DNA of 64,000 bases. Source: Metridium senile. Its lineage: Eukaryota; Cnidaria; Anthozoa; Actiniaria; Metridiidae. The notes under the pieces are model-generated. The model saw only the letters and a program-made list of their open reading frames with translations, made no database searches and was not told the origin of the DNA. This document shows positions 1 through 9,922 of this stretch, piece after piece. The number at the start of each line of letters is the position of its first letter. Position 1 is the stretch's first letter. The stretch is taken from the NCBI GenBank assembly GCA_949775045.1, contig OX459095.1, positions 25,962,978-26,026,977 on the forward strand, read 5' to 3'. The translations under genes and the position numbers were made by a program.

Positions 1-7
1 ACGGGCC
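1..7 (-). tRNA. Edge of a further tRNA-Pro copy
   Basis: The first seven bases are the 5' acceptor strand (GGCCCGT on the minus strand) of a tRNA-Pro whose body lies outside the window. The flanking DNA at 8-75 matches, in inverted orientation, the 5' flank of the tRNA at 2167, so the assignment comes from the duplicated context rather than from the seven bases alone. Confidence 0.4.
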
Positions 8-319
8 TTTTGCTCACTTTTTACAATTCTCTTTGCTTCTGTTTGTGCTGTTTTGTGCGCATGTCTTAAGAAATGTTTTCAATAATAAGAACACCTACAA
101 ATTGCAACTGATCATTACGTCTGTTTCAAGTCCTTCATTACACAACTTCTGATTCACAAGATGAGATTGATTATTTCGAGTTTAGTACAGCCCGTTGTAA
201 TGCGATAGACGTACCAAGAAACAACAAAACAATACCATAAGATTTGCCTCTACATTGCGACTACTTTGTTTACAATCGAGGCTTGTATTGAGCTTGAAAC
301 TGGTCTGCAGGCTAAACGC

Positions 320-324
320 AAAAA
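320..324 (-). terminator. Pol III T-run for tRNA 325-396
   Basis: Five T on the minus strand directly follow the discriminator base. Confidence 0.8.
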
Positions 325-396
325 GGGCCCGTCCGGGAATTGAACCCAGGACCTCTCGCACCCTAAGCGAGAATCATACCACTAGACCAACGGGCC
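325..396 (-). tRNA. tRNA-Pro(AGG)
   Basis: This 72-nt cloverleaf has a 7-bp acceptor stem GGCCCGT/ACGGGCC, D arm, anticodon stem CTCGC/GCGAG, loop TTAGGGT (anticodon AGG, reading CCU), a T arm and discriminator C. The T stem has one G-T wobble (CTGGG opposite CCCGG) that the copy at 511 does not have. The internal A and B boxes are intact and a T5 terminator follows immediately. No CCA is encoded, as usual in eukaryotes. Probably functional. Confidence 0.9.
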
Positions 397-510
397 TGTT
401 CTAAATTTTTCACAATCCTTTGTGTGTTTCCGTTTGTGCTGTCACTGTTTTCTTTTCCCAAAGTATGTATAAAACATTACCAGCTTAACCAAGTGTTGAT
501 TCAACTAAAA

Positions 511-582
511 GGCCCGTTGGTCTAGTGGTATGATTCTCGCTTAGGGTGCGAGAGGTCCCGGGTTCAATTCCCGGACGGGCCC
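511..582 (+). tRNA. tRNA-Pro(AGG), best copy of the cluster
   Basis: This 72-nt cloverleaf has perfect acceptor (GGCCCGT/ACGGGCC), anticodon (CTCGC/GCGAG) and T (CCGGG/CCCGG) stems, anticodon AGG and discriminator C. The A box lies within TTGGTCTAGTGGTATGA and the B box is GGTTCAATTCC. It is divergently oriented to the copy at 325-396, with 114 bases between them, and is the most canonical member of the cluster. Confidence 0.95.
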
Positions 583-595
583 CAATTGGTATTAA

Positions 596-600
596 TTTTT
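596..600 (+). terminator. Pol III T-run for tRNA 511-582
   Basis: Five T lie 13 bases downstream of the tRNA end. Confidence 0.7.
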
Positions 601-1026
601 GCGCATGTGCAAAACAAATGGAACTATTTCACTATGACATCACATGAAAACAGTCTATTGTTTTAAAGTGCATCTCCCTTCTAATACAATACTTTCTGTA
701 TCGATTCTACATGAAGTGAATAGTTGAATAGAGAAATATTTCTTGATTTGAGTGATGCGTCTTGAAGCTATAAGTGTTTATACAGAGTATATAGTTCAAT
801 GTAAATTTGGTGCGTTATAATTACCAGTGTTTAGTGTTATTATCAAAACATGTACACGCAAATGCCTGGTATGACTTATTTATAATTTTTTGGTTTGAAT
901 GGCATTGATATTTTTAGAGTGTGCAGTGGGTACATATTAGGAAAAGAAAAGTTTGAATCTACCATGTGACGTGTAGACAGTTTTAGTAGTGTCACTTGTT
1001 ATATTAGTAAGAAACAATTTTGTGTA

Positions 1027-1193
1027 TACACCTAATTGCAATAACATTGTCATATAAAAAAGAAAATTACAAAATAGGAATTAATTAAAAAACCAAAGCA
1101 GATTACTCAAGCTGAACTTCTTCTTTTGTCTTTTAATTAATTCTATTTTGTAATTTTCTTTTTTATATGACAATGTTATTGTAATTAGGTGTA
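1027..1193. mobile_element. MITE/foldback, family A copy 1
   Basis: The ends are inverted repeats starting TACACCTAATTGCA. The arms are about 65 bp, and together with the loop the element forms a long hairpin. The central loop holds ...ACTCAAGCTGAAC...TCTTTTGTCTTTTAATTAATTC, which also occurs in the hairpin at 46886-47117 and in the partial copy at 47140. It is non-coding and is probably a non-autonomous DNA transposon. Confidence 0.85.
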
Positions 1194-1286
1194 ATTGAAA
1201 TGGTTTACTTTTAGGCCTTCGTTTATTGGCGAAGTTTGACTTTCTAAATTCATTGGAGAATGACGGAGCAACTGTTCTATCTGGAA

Positions 1287-1358
1287 GGCCCGTTGGTCTA
1301 GTAGTATGATTCTCGCTTCGGGTGCGAGAGGTCCCGGGTTCAATTCCCGGACGGTCCC
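1287..1358 (+). tRNA. tRNA-Pro(CGG) variant
   Basis: Same body as the AGG genes, but the anticodon loop is TTCGGGT (anticodon CGG, reading CCG). The acceptor 3' strand is ACGGTCC, giving a C-T mismatch at the third pair, and the D loop has GTAGT instead of GTGGT. A and B boxes are intact and a T7 terminator lies at 1369-1375. It could be functional with a weakened acceptor stem or an early pseudogene. Confidence 0.75.
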
Positions 1359-1368
1359 CAATTGGAAA

Positions 1369-1375
1369 TTTTTTT
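1369..1375 (+). terminator. Pol III T-run for tRNA 1287-1358
   Basis: Seven T begin 10 bases after the tRNA end. Confidence 0.75.
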
Positions 1376-1540
1376 GTGCAGGTGCCAAACAAAGTATTAG
1401 TAAAGCGATCAACGTACCAAGATTGCAAAAATAACATAACAAAAATAACAAAACAAAAATACCGCAAATTCTGTCTCTACTCTATTTTGTTTACCATCGA
1501 GGCTTATACGGAACTTCAAATTGGTCTGCTGGTTCAACAC

Positions 1541-1546
1541 AAAAAA
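1541..1546 (-). terminator. Pol III T-run for tRNA 1547-1623
   Basis: Six T on the minus strand directly abut the tRNA end. Confidence 0.75.
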
Positions 1547-1623
1547 GGGCCCGTCCGGGAATTGAACCCGGGCCGGGACCTCTCGCACCCTAAGCGAGAA
1601 TCATACCACTAGACCAACGGGCC
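1547..1623 (-). tRNA. tRNA-Pro(AGG) with 5-nt insertion, likely pseudogene
   Basis: The acceptor, D and anticodon stems (AGG) match the best copy, but it is 77 nt long. A tandem CCCGG duplication lies between the anticodon stem and the T stem and enlarges the variable loop from the usual type to about 10 nt. The T arm itself still pairs. Variable loops of this size are not expected in tRNA-Pro, so function is doubtful. Confidence 0.7.
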
Positions 1624-1654
1624 ATTAAGTTGAATACTACTTTAATTTGTTAAA

Positions 1655-2175
1655 CTGTTAATGTTTTATACATACTTTGGGAAAAGAAAACAGTGACAGC
1701 ACAAACGGAAACACAAAGAGGATTGTGAAATATTAAGAACAGTCCCGTTGGTCTAGTAGTGGTTCGATTCTCGCCCAGGTTTGCGAGAGGTCCCGGGTTC
1801 AATTCTCTTTTTTGCGTTTAGCCTGCAGGTTAGTTTCAAGATCAATACAAGCCTCGATTGTAAACAAAGTAGTCGCAATGTAGAGACAAATCTTATGGTA
1901 TTGTTTTGTTGTTTCTTGGTACGTCTATCGCATTACAACGGGCTGTACTCAAAATAATCAATCTCATCTTGTGAATCAGAAGTTGTGTAATGAAGTACTT
2001 GAAACAGACGTAATGATCAGTTGCAATTTGTAGGTGTTCTTATTATTGAAAAAGTTCTTTAATTTAGCACATGCGCAAATTAAACTAAATTCCAAATGGG
2101 GTCTACCGCGTGAATCGCATCCGAAACAGCACAAACAAAAGCAACGAGAATTGTGAAAAGTGAACAGGCCCGTTG
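1655..2175. repeat. Right arm of tRNA-Pro inverted duplication
   Basis: Reverse-complement partner of 1-480, interrupted in homologous positions by tRNA copies: the pseudogene at 1742 corresponds to the gene at 325, and the copy at 2167 corresponds to the off-window copy at position 1. The right arm is the longer version near 2060-2130. Confidence 0.85.
1742..1812 (+). pseudogene. tRNA-Pro pseudogene, 3' acceptor lost
   Basis: It starts like the other copies (GTCCCGTTGGTCTAGTAG). The D loop is altered, the anticodon loop has eight bases (CCAGGTTT), and sequence homology stops after the B box, where a T-rich run replaces the 3' half of the T stem and the acceptor strand. It cannot fold to a full cloverleaf. 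Confidence 0.85.
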
Positions 2176-2242
2176 GTCTCAGTAGTGGTATGATTCTCGC
2201 TTTGGATGCGAGAGGTCCAGGGTTCAATTCCCAGACGGGACC
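2167..2242 (+). tRNA. tRNA-Pro(TGG) variant
   Basis: The body is like the AGG genes, with anticodon loop TTTGGAT (anticodon TGG, reading CCA). Four extra bases lie in the D loop (TCTCAGTAGTGG), and the acceptor 3' strand ACGGGAC leaves a G-A mismatch at pair 2. The T stem has a compensated change (CAGGG/CCCAG region). A T5 terminator follows directly. It may be active or decaying. Confidence 0.7.
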
Positions 2243-2247
2243 TTTTT
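2243..2247 (+). terminator. Pol III T-run for tRNA 2167-2242
   Basis: Five T directly follow the discriminator. Confidence 0.75.
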
Positions 2248-3329
2248 GCGTTTAGCCTGCAGACCACTTTAAGATCAATACAAGCCTCGATTGTGAATAG
2301 TTGAATAGTGAAATATTTTAGTCTTTATTTGAGTGATGCGTCTTGAAGTTATAAGGGTTTATACTTCCAATATATCAATAGACTGCGAACAGTCACTTCT
2401 TTTCCCTCCAGATTCCGAGGAAAACGAGAGAAAAATGAGCATTTAAATAAAACACGGACGAGCGGGGATTGGGGGCGAAAAGGGGGAGGAGCGATGGGAG
2501 AGGAAAAGTGTTAATGACTGTGACGTCATACCAGGCTTCATTAAATATACCAACTTTAACATGCTCACACAAACAGTATTAAAAAGACATCATAATTATA
2601 CAAAGTTATGTCGCCACCATGCAACATTAATGTACATGTGCAAAGTTGAGGGAACGTTTGTCAGCAACACGATGAGTTTTCCTCTCCGATAAAAGCTCAT
2701 TTATGGACAAACCCTGAATTGAAATACTTTTATATAAGTAAAACATTAAAATAGATGTCACTATGTAATCGTTGAGTTTTCGTCTGTTTGATTTTATGGA
2801 ATTCTTTAGTCTTTTTTTCTCGTCAATAGTCAAATTGACATATGTTTAATAAAACCATTCAAAAACGTATTATTTATGAAAAAATACCCTTCCTTTAGAA
2901 GTTTTTCGAAAAAACTAATTGATGTACTAGTTATAATTATATCAACTGATTGTTGAATTAATTCGTATTGAATCTTTTTTGCGATTAATTTCTGCAAGTA
3001 AAAAAATTGTCAAAACTTGTAGTGACCATCTATTGAAATTGGATTAAAATGTTGGATTATACAAAATTTATTAAAAAAAAAAATCTATTGAAATTGGAAA
3101 TCGAAAATCGTTAAAGCCAGGATATAATTCTTCGTGACGTCATGCTTGAGTACTCTTTTCTTCTAAAAGATTTAATTTAATATTAAATTTAGTAAGTGTG
3201 TGTGTGAGGGGATCGAATACTAGGGAGAATCCGGCGGACAGGGATATATTACCAAAACAATTTACCAAAACAACCAACATAGCAATTTGATATTTATTTA
3301 TTTATTGACAAATCCATTTTTTTTCTCGT
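2248..3329. other. Intergenic, no gene seen
   Basis: 2255-2360 repeats flanks of the tRNA cluster (compare 700-790). 2385-2500 (GACTGCGAACAGTC... then a GGGGGCGAAAAGGGGGAGGA stretch) looks like a fragment of a dispersed repeat I associate with corals. The rest is AT-rich and carries no supportable gene. Confidence 0.5.
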
Positions 3330-3470
3330 TTATTCATTCATTCGTTTTCTCATTCAATCATTCAATCATTCAATCATTCAATCATTCAATCATTCAATCA
3401 TTCAATCATTCAATCATTCAATCATTCAATCATTCAATCATTCAACCATTCAATCATTCGATCATTCAAT
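3330..3470. repeat. (ATTCAATC)n microsatellite, 5' flank of LINE
   Basis: About 14 near-perfect 8-mers, preceded by ATTC tetramers. The variants ATTCAACC and ATTCGATC lie at the LINE-proximal end. The same 8-mer array resumes at 4853 after the LINE. Confidence 0.95.
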
Positions 3471-4852
3471 TTACTAGATCTTTCAGCTGCCTTTGACACG
3501 GTCGATCACAACATTTTGTTGGAAAGAATGTCATCTAGGTTTGGTATTAATGGTCGAGTACTGAAATGGTTTGAGTCATACTTGACTGATAGACGCTTCC
3601 GTGTCAGTGTCGAGGGAAGTTTATCGTCTAGTCGCTCTTTACAATGTGGTGTACCTCAAGGTTCAATCTTAGGGCCCATATTGTTTCTCATATACACCTC
3701 TCCAATCGGTGATATTTTAAGAGATCACGATATTGATTTTCATTTGTATGCTGATGATACTCAGCTATATATCTCTTTTGAAACATCTTCCACTATCAAA
3801 GTTGAATCAGCCAAATACCAAGTTGAGTCTTGTTTGAGTAGAATTGATTCCTGGATGACCGCCAACAAATTGAAATTGAATTCTGACAAAACTGAGATCA
3901 CTGTACTGTCAGCTGCTCATCGCCCCAGACCACCCATTGAGAGTCTTAAGTGCTGCGACCATATTATCCCTCTTTCATCATCCGTTCGGGATATAGGAGT
4001 GATTCTTGACGACAAAGTAACTCTTGTAAATCAGATTACCTCCATCTGCAAGTCTTGCTTTTTTCATATTAGAAACATCTGGAAGATCCGAAAATATATT
4101 TCTATGGAAGTCTGTGAATCCCTGGTACATGCTTTTATTTCAAGTAAACTAGATTTTTGTAATTCCTTATTGTACGGGGTACCGAATTACCTAATTCAGA
4201 AACTTCAACGGGTTCAGAATGCTGCAGCACGACTGGTATCGTGCTGTCACAAGCATGATCACATTACTCCTGTCCTGCGCCGCTTACATTGGTTGCCTGT
4301 AGAACAGCGAATTAATTATAAGATACTGTTGTTAACCTTCAAAGCTTTGAATGATTGTGCTCCGCCATATATCCGTGAGCTTATTGAACCATATGCCCCA
4401 GTTCGCCAGCTAAGATCTGCATCATCGCACCTTTTAACCAGAGGCTCTTACTGTCTGAAAACATATGGCAAACGAGCCTTCTCTAATGCAGCTCCAGATC
4501 TATGGAATAGCCTTCCTGTGCATATTAGATCATTTACTGACATCACTTTATTCAAGCGTGATCTTAAAACGTTTCTGTTTAGAAAGGCGTATTCTTCTTT
4601 CTGATTAATTAATTGATTAACTTATAATTTTAACATATATTAATTACCGATATATAATACATTTTTATATATGAATTCCTTCTATGCAAGGATTTCTATG
4701 TTTCCGCCTTTATTTGGCTTTTTATAATATTTTTTAGCTTGTTTTAATTACATTAAATTAAATATTCTTAAACTCTATTTTAAATATGTAAAGCGTTGTT
4801 GAACTTTAAGGAATTGACGCTATATAAAATATTATTATTATTATTATTATTA
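3471..4852 (+). mobile_element. 5'-truncated non-LTR retrotransposon (CR1/jockey-like RT)
   Basis: The open frame runs from the junction at 3471 to the stop at 4602-4604. It begins inside the reverse-transcriptase domain ([20 protein letters not shown]) and so lacks the endonuclease, the RT fingers and any native start. Visible motifs are FDTVDH (palm, first catalytic Asp), [14 protein letters not shown], and YADDTQLY, the catalytic YADD box. A C-terminal thumb/connection region with RVQNAAARL and [14 protein letters not shown] follows, then [15 protein letters not shown]. The 3' UTR ends in an ACGCTATATAAAATATTATT tail with (ATT)n, typical of CR1/L2-like elements. The retained frame has no internal stop, suggesting a fairly recent insertion. 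Confidence 0.93.
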
Positions 4853-5150
4853 TCATTCAATCATTCAATCATTCAATCATTCAATCATTCAATCATTCAA
4901 TCATTCAATCATTCAATCATTCGATCATTCAATCACTCATTCGTTCATCCATCCATCCATCCATCCATCCATCCATCCATCCATCCATCCATCCATCCAT
5001 CCATCCATCCATCCATCTATCCATCCATCTATCCATTTATCCATTCATTCATTCATTCATTCATTCATTCATTCATTCATTCATTCATTCATTTATCCAT
5101 TCCTCCATCCTTTTATCCATTCATTCATTTATTCATTCATTTATCTCTTG
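4853..5150. repeat. ATTCAATC, ATCC and ATTC microsatellites
   Basis: About 10 copies of ATTCAATC (to about 4937) are followed by about 24 copies of ATCC (4947-5040) and then ATTC/ATTT tetramers. The poly-Ile/His/Pro open frame across it is an artefact. Confidence 0.95.
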
Positions 5151-6149
5151 ATCTGTTATTGAACCAGTAACCTTACGTTTAGTAACCTTTGTCAAATTGC
5201 ATGTGTCAACTTAATGTTTGAAGACGACATAGTGACTCCCTGATCGCTGCTTTCTAAACTCGGTTAATCCGTATGTATTAGCTTAGTTAATCGCTTACAG
5301 TATTAATGGCCTTGTTTTAAAATAGTCACGGGGTGAACAACATGCGGCATTACGCTAATGGCTAGCTTAATCCACATTTATCCGGGTATTTGTGAATCCG
5401 TTGTAGATTTGGCTAATTATAAGGATGAAAATACTTTAATTTCGCTTAATTACATAGCGCATTTTTGATGAATAATATATTCAAATGCGCTTTACAATGA
5501 TATATCATTCAATCCTTTACGATCTTCAATGAGGATAATGATAATAATAATTTTGATGTTATGAGAAGAATGATGATAACGTTAACGATGTTAGATTAAA
5601 ATAGTAAATTTATATTTTCATTGAAATTAAAATTCATTGTATTTACTGTGATCCAGTGAAGACGAACAGAAACAAACAAAAGTGTTCAGTTGTCCAATTT
5701 ATAAGTGCTGGATCAAATAACCCTTAGCATCATTAAACATTATTGAAGCCATTTCTGAAAAGCCCCCAAGCACTTAATCAATAACACAATTACGGGCACT
5801 TTAAAACACAGTTTCACTGAAACAGCTGAAACACAACTGAAGAACATAAATTGCAGGTACTACATATACACAAGTGTCATTGTTGTTTTACCTTGTTTTA
5901 TTTGAATTATTTTGGTCTTTCTTTTGTTAATGAGTTTATTTAATAATTATCACATGTTTTTATTTTGTTTACTCGACGTTTGTTTTATTGTTTTTTTGCC
6001 GTTGTTTACTGGTTAACCTTATTTTCCTGTTTGTTTGTTTTGTTTGCTCGTTTTATTTTCTTTATTTTTTAAAACGTTTGTTGGTTTGTTGGTTTGACTG
6101 TTTGACGATCTGTCTGTATATGTATTTGTTTAATTACTTGTTTATTTGT
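5151..6149. other. Intergenic, AT-rich
   Basis: No gene, hairpin or tandem array that I can support. From about 5960 it grades into TTTG-rich sequence. Confidence 0.5.
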
Positions 6150-6940
6150 TTGTATATATGTATGTGTTTGTTTGTTTGTTTGTTTGTTTGTTTGTTTGTT
6201 TGTTTGTTTGTTTGTTTGTTTGTTTGTTTGTTTGTTTGTTTGTTTGTTTGTTTGTTTGTTTGTTTGTTTGTTTGTTTGTTTGTTTGTTTGTTTGTTTGTT
6301 TGTTTGTTTGTTTGTTTGTTTGTTTGTTTGTTTGTTTGTTTGTTTGTTTGTTTGTTTGTTTGTTTGTTTGTTTGTTTGTTTGTTTGTTTGTTTGTTTGTT
6401 TGTTTGTTTGTTTGTTTGTTTGTTTGTTTGTTTGTTTGTTTGTTTGTTTGTTTGTTTGTTTGTTTGTTTGTTTGTTTGTTTGTTTGTTTGTTTGTTTGTT
6501 TGTTTGTTTGTTTGTTTGTTTGTTTGTTTGTTTGTTTTGTTTGTTTCTTTGTTTCTTTGTTTCTTTGTTTCTTTGTTTCTTTGTTTCTTTGTTGTTTGTT
6601 TCTTTGTTTCTTTGTTTCTTTGTTTGTATGTGTTTTTTGTTTGTTTGTTTGTATGTGTTTTTTGTTTGTTTGTTTGTTTGTTTGTGTTTTTTGTTTGTTT
6701 CTTTGTTTGTTTGTTTGTATGTGTTTTTTGTTTGTTTGTTTGTTTGTTTGTATGTGTTTTTTGTTTGTTTGTTTGTTTGTTTGTTTGCTTCTTTGTTTGT
6801 ATGTGTTTTTTGTTTGTTTGTTTGTTTGTTTGTATGTGTTGTTTGTTTGTTTGTTTGTTTGTATGTGTTTTTTGTTTGTTTGTTTGTTTGTATGTGTTTT
6901 TTGTTTGTTTGTTTGTTTGCATTTTTTTATGTGTTTGTTT
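6150..6940. repeat. Very long (TTTG)n array
   Basis: 6168-6534 is uninterrupted TTTG, about 90 copies. 6540-6630 is dominated by TTTC/TTTG octamers, and 6630-6930 alternates TTTG runs with TATGTGTTTTTTG interruptions roughly every 40-60 bases. Four-base units leave all frames open, giving spurious CLFV/NKQT proteins on both strands. Confidence 0.97.
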
Positions 6941-7107
6941 GTTTGTCTGTTTGCATGACTGTATGTTTATTGTTATTGTTTGTTTGTGTCATTGTTTGTT
7001 TGCTTACTTATTTAACAATGACTTTAATATTAATGTGTGTTTGCCTGCTCGCTCAAACATTTGTTTGCTTGATCACTCATAACGGTCTTGGTTGTTCGTT
7101 CGTTTGA

Positions 7108-8030
7108 ATCATACTGAATCCATATCAGTTTCACGTTATCTATCACCGCTGTACTGTTTGACTAAAGGCGCATTTGTACAGGAAAGCCTCGATTTGTTGT
7201 TAAACATTCACAAGTCATAGCCTAAGAAAAAACACGTTCTTTCGCTCGTCTTTCCCCCGCGATTGGGGAGTGAAAGAAGGTTTGTTTCTCAGGCCAACAA
7301 ATTCCGAGCCAAGCTCAAAATGTTTTACGGCTCAAAACACATCTATCTATTCTTCTTTTCTAATCATAAGCCCACTTTTAGGTGGCAAGAAATGTTTTTT
7401 TTAGTTAATGGAACATGATTTTTATTTAAAAAAAAAAATCAACAATAATCGTTTACTTTTTCTAGTTCTTTCGCGCCAATTGCACTAGAACTGTTGCCTG
7501 GGGTCAGACGCCCGGTTTATACAAAAGTATCTCACGGCCATTTTGATCTGTTCTTTGCTATTTCTAAACTTAAACTTCAATGCTCATACCTCCAACGAGA
7601 TCTTCACTTTACTTTTCCATCATCAATATAATCGTTTTACTTCCCACTTACTAATACAAAACTCCATTTAATGCATTCTGATAAATGTAGAGCTTTGCCT
7701 TGCGGACCCGCGGAAGTCCTTCTAATTGAAGTTCTTCTAATAATTGAGGAAGTCCATCCGTTCAATTAAATGTTTTTTTCAAATCTTTTGGAAAACAGAA
7801 GAAAACAAACACAAAACATTTTAAAATGCGGTAATTATATCTTGTCAACTGATATAGGCAATCAATCTATTTTATGTGATGTGGGAAAAGGTCTACCTTA
7901 CTTCCGAGCCAGTGACTACTAGATATAGCAAATATAAATATGAAAATAGAAGTAATACTAACTTAAAAATGAAAAACTAAATTCAATTAATTGTGACAGA
8001 AATTACTGAGAGAGTCCAGCGAACTACAGC
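7108..8030. other. Intergenic, no gene seen
   Basis: 7205-7275 (ACGTTCTTTCGCTCGTCTTT...GAAAGAAGG) resembles the dispersed repeat fragment near 2450. Nothing else can be supported. Confidence 0.45.
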
Positions 8031-8357
8031 CGTTGCAAAAAGGTTGTCCATTGAGTTTGAACAGTTCGATATATACAGGCTTTGCAAAAAGGTTGTCCAT
8101 TGAGTTTGAACAGTTCGATATATACAGCCGTTGCAAAAAGGTTGTCCATTGAGTTTGAACAGTTCGATATATGCAGGCGTTGCAAAAAGGTTGTCCATTG
8201 AGTTTGAACAGCTCGATTTATACAGGCGTTGCAAAAAGGTTGTCCAATGAGTTTGAACAGTTCGATTTATACAGGCGTTGCAAAAAGGTTGTCCAATGAG
8301 TTTGAACAGTTCGATTTATACAGGCGTTGCAAAAAGGTTGTCCATTCAGTTTGATAT
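8031..8357. repeat. 49-bp minisatellite, 6.7 copies
   Basis: Copies start with cGTTGCAAAAAGGTTGTCC at 8031, 8080, 8129, 8178, 8227, 8276 and 8325, a strict 49-bp period. The last copy breaks off after TTGTCCATT. Copies 5-7 share the variants CCAATGAG and CGATTTAT, so they arose by local duplication. Confidence 0.95.
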
Positions 8358-8372
8358 ACATTTGAGGCCCAG

Positions 8373-8847
8373 GCAAACCGCTTCAACATTTGCTTCAACA
8401 TTCGTTCAATTTTGTTGAACGCTGTAGATCTAGAATGGTTGTTGAACGATGTTGAACGTAGGTGGGCAAACGGTTTCAGCTTTTATACCACAACATTAGT
8501 ATATCGATCTGCTTGGTTTTGTTGAATGGTAATGTTGAAACCGTTTACCACCTCCTTTCAACCGTGTAACGTATTTGAAGTCGTTTTTCCTGCTTCATTC
8601 AACATTGTTGAATACACCCATGCGTATAATTATAGTGTTCTTTCAAATACGTAACACGTTTCAACGATGTTGAAAGGGGGTGACAAACGGTTTCAATATT
8701 ACCATTCAACAAAATCGAACATATGATGAAGCCGGTATAAATGTTGAACTGACCGTTTGCCAACCTACGTTCAACATCGTTCAACAACCATTCTACAGCG
8801 TTTAACAAAAGCGAACGAATGTTGAAGCAAATGTTGAAGCCGTTTGC
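8373..8847. mobile_element. Foldback element, about 475 bp
   Basis: A near-complete palindrome with arms of about 210 bp around 8600-8630. The ends are GGCAAACCGCTTCAAC and GTTGAAGCCGTTTGCT. Each arm is rich in short TTGAAC/GTTCAA motifs. No coding capacity and no clear target duplication. It begins 16 bases after the 49-bp minisatellite. Confidence 0.85.
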
Positions 8848-9215
8848 TATTAGGCGTACTATATATAATTAAACTCCTCAGGGTTTTAAATCTGCGCCAG
8901 GAGAAACAATTAAGACATTCAATGGTTTCAAAGGATTTATTTATTTCCTAGATAAATAACCCTTTAATACATTTACAATTTAAATTAATTTGCTGCACAA
9001 ATCTAGCTTGATTTATACGGTAAAGTCTAACTCCTAGAAAGAAAAATGTGGCCTACTTGGTTGTCGTCATAAAATGCGCTGGTGATAAATGAGCTTCAAT
9101 TTTAAATACAATTTTAAGCCGTTTTTTTGCTACAGTGAATAAAGTTTATACGTGAAATGGTGCTAATTGAATAATAGAAAAATTAGAATGGGCATATATA
9201 ATTGCACTTATAATA

Positions 9216-9342
9216 GTAGAGCGTTTTCATTAACCCGTGTAACGAACTTTAGTGTATGCATCTTTTATGCACCTTAATTCCATTGTGTTCTTCAGCGTTT
9301 AACTAATACACTGTATTTCACGGGTTAATGAAAACCACTCTA
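9216..9342. mobile_element. MITE, family with CATTAACCCGTG ends, copy 1
   Basis: The terminal inverted repeat of about 35 bp begins AGAGCGTTTTCATTAACCCG and pairs with CGGGTTAATGAAAACCACTCT. The interior is about 60 bp and non-coding. Confidence 0.85.
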
Positions 9343-9495
9343 GTAGAGTGTTTTCATTAACCCGTGAAACGAACTTTAGTGTATCACTCTTTGATGCACC
9401 TTATAAGGCAAAAAATTAAAATTAAAATTCCATTATTTGACAAACACACCTTAACCCATACACTTTGTTTCACGGGTTAATAAGAACCACTCTGC
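9343..9495. mobile_element. MITE, same family, copy 2 in tandem
   Basis: It starts AGAGTGTTTTCATTAACCCG directly after copy 1, with only TAGT between them, and ends CGGGTTAATAAGAACCACTCT. The interior differs from copy 1 (it contains AAAATTAAAATTAAAATT), so this is a head-to-tail pair of related elements, not one palindrome. Confidence 0.85.
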
Positions 9496-9790
9496 ATTAC
9501 TAATGTTGCACGGATAAACTGTTTACACTCGTTAATTAATTAAAAGAGGCAAGGGCTAATATGTTATTAGTTGCTTACTTAAAAATACCTTGGGGCATTC
9601 ATTTATTTTGTATATTTCAAACTTCAGACGAAAACGGTCATAAAAATGTTACAATGTCCCAACAATATTAATTTTGAACATGATTGTACGTCCATAGCTT
9701 TCTTTTGTCGCACTGTAATAAACGCCATTTTAAAAGAATCATTTAGGACACAGGCAGACCATGCTTTGTCCTTATGTTTTGCTCCATACT

Positions 9791-9922
9791 AGGTCTAGTC
9801 TGGGACCGCAGCATTGAAATTTTGTGATTTTCCCTTAACTCGCCTTAACTCGCCTTAACTTGCGCATTCTCGCCTAAACTCGCTGCGAGTTATAAGGCAA
9901 GTTTATGTCCCAGACTAGGCCT
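9791..9922. mobile_element. Small MITE with AGGCCTAGTCTGGGAC ends
   Basis: Inverted ends AGGTCTAGTCTGGGAC / GTCCCAGACTAGGCCT span 132 bp. The interior contains three to four copies of a TTAACTCGCC decamer. Confidence 0.8.

Larger units (their letters stand above)
1..480. repeat. Left arm of tRNA-Pro inverted duplication
   Basis: This stretch reappears in reverse complement at about 1655-2175. Matching landmarks are the AATAATAAGAAC block near 90, the blocks around 195-310, and the CTTTTCCCAAAGTATG block near 455. The arms differ by small indels: the left arm lacks about 60 bases present in the right arm around 2060-2130. Each arm carries tRNA-Pro copies, so the whole cluster grew by inverted duplication. 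Confidence 0.85.

Noticed and set aside
5988..7107. Open frames of 262-364 codons on both strands
   Set aside because: Entirely products of the TTTG tetramer (CLFV and NKQT repeats); no other sequence support.
6172..8357. CRISPR-like repeat arrays
   Set aside because: The 49-bp array has no unique spacers and the sequence is clearly eukaryotic; these are minisatellites.
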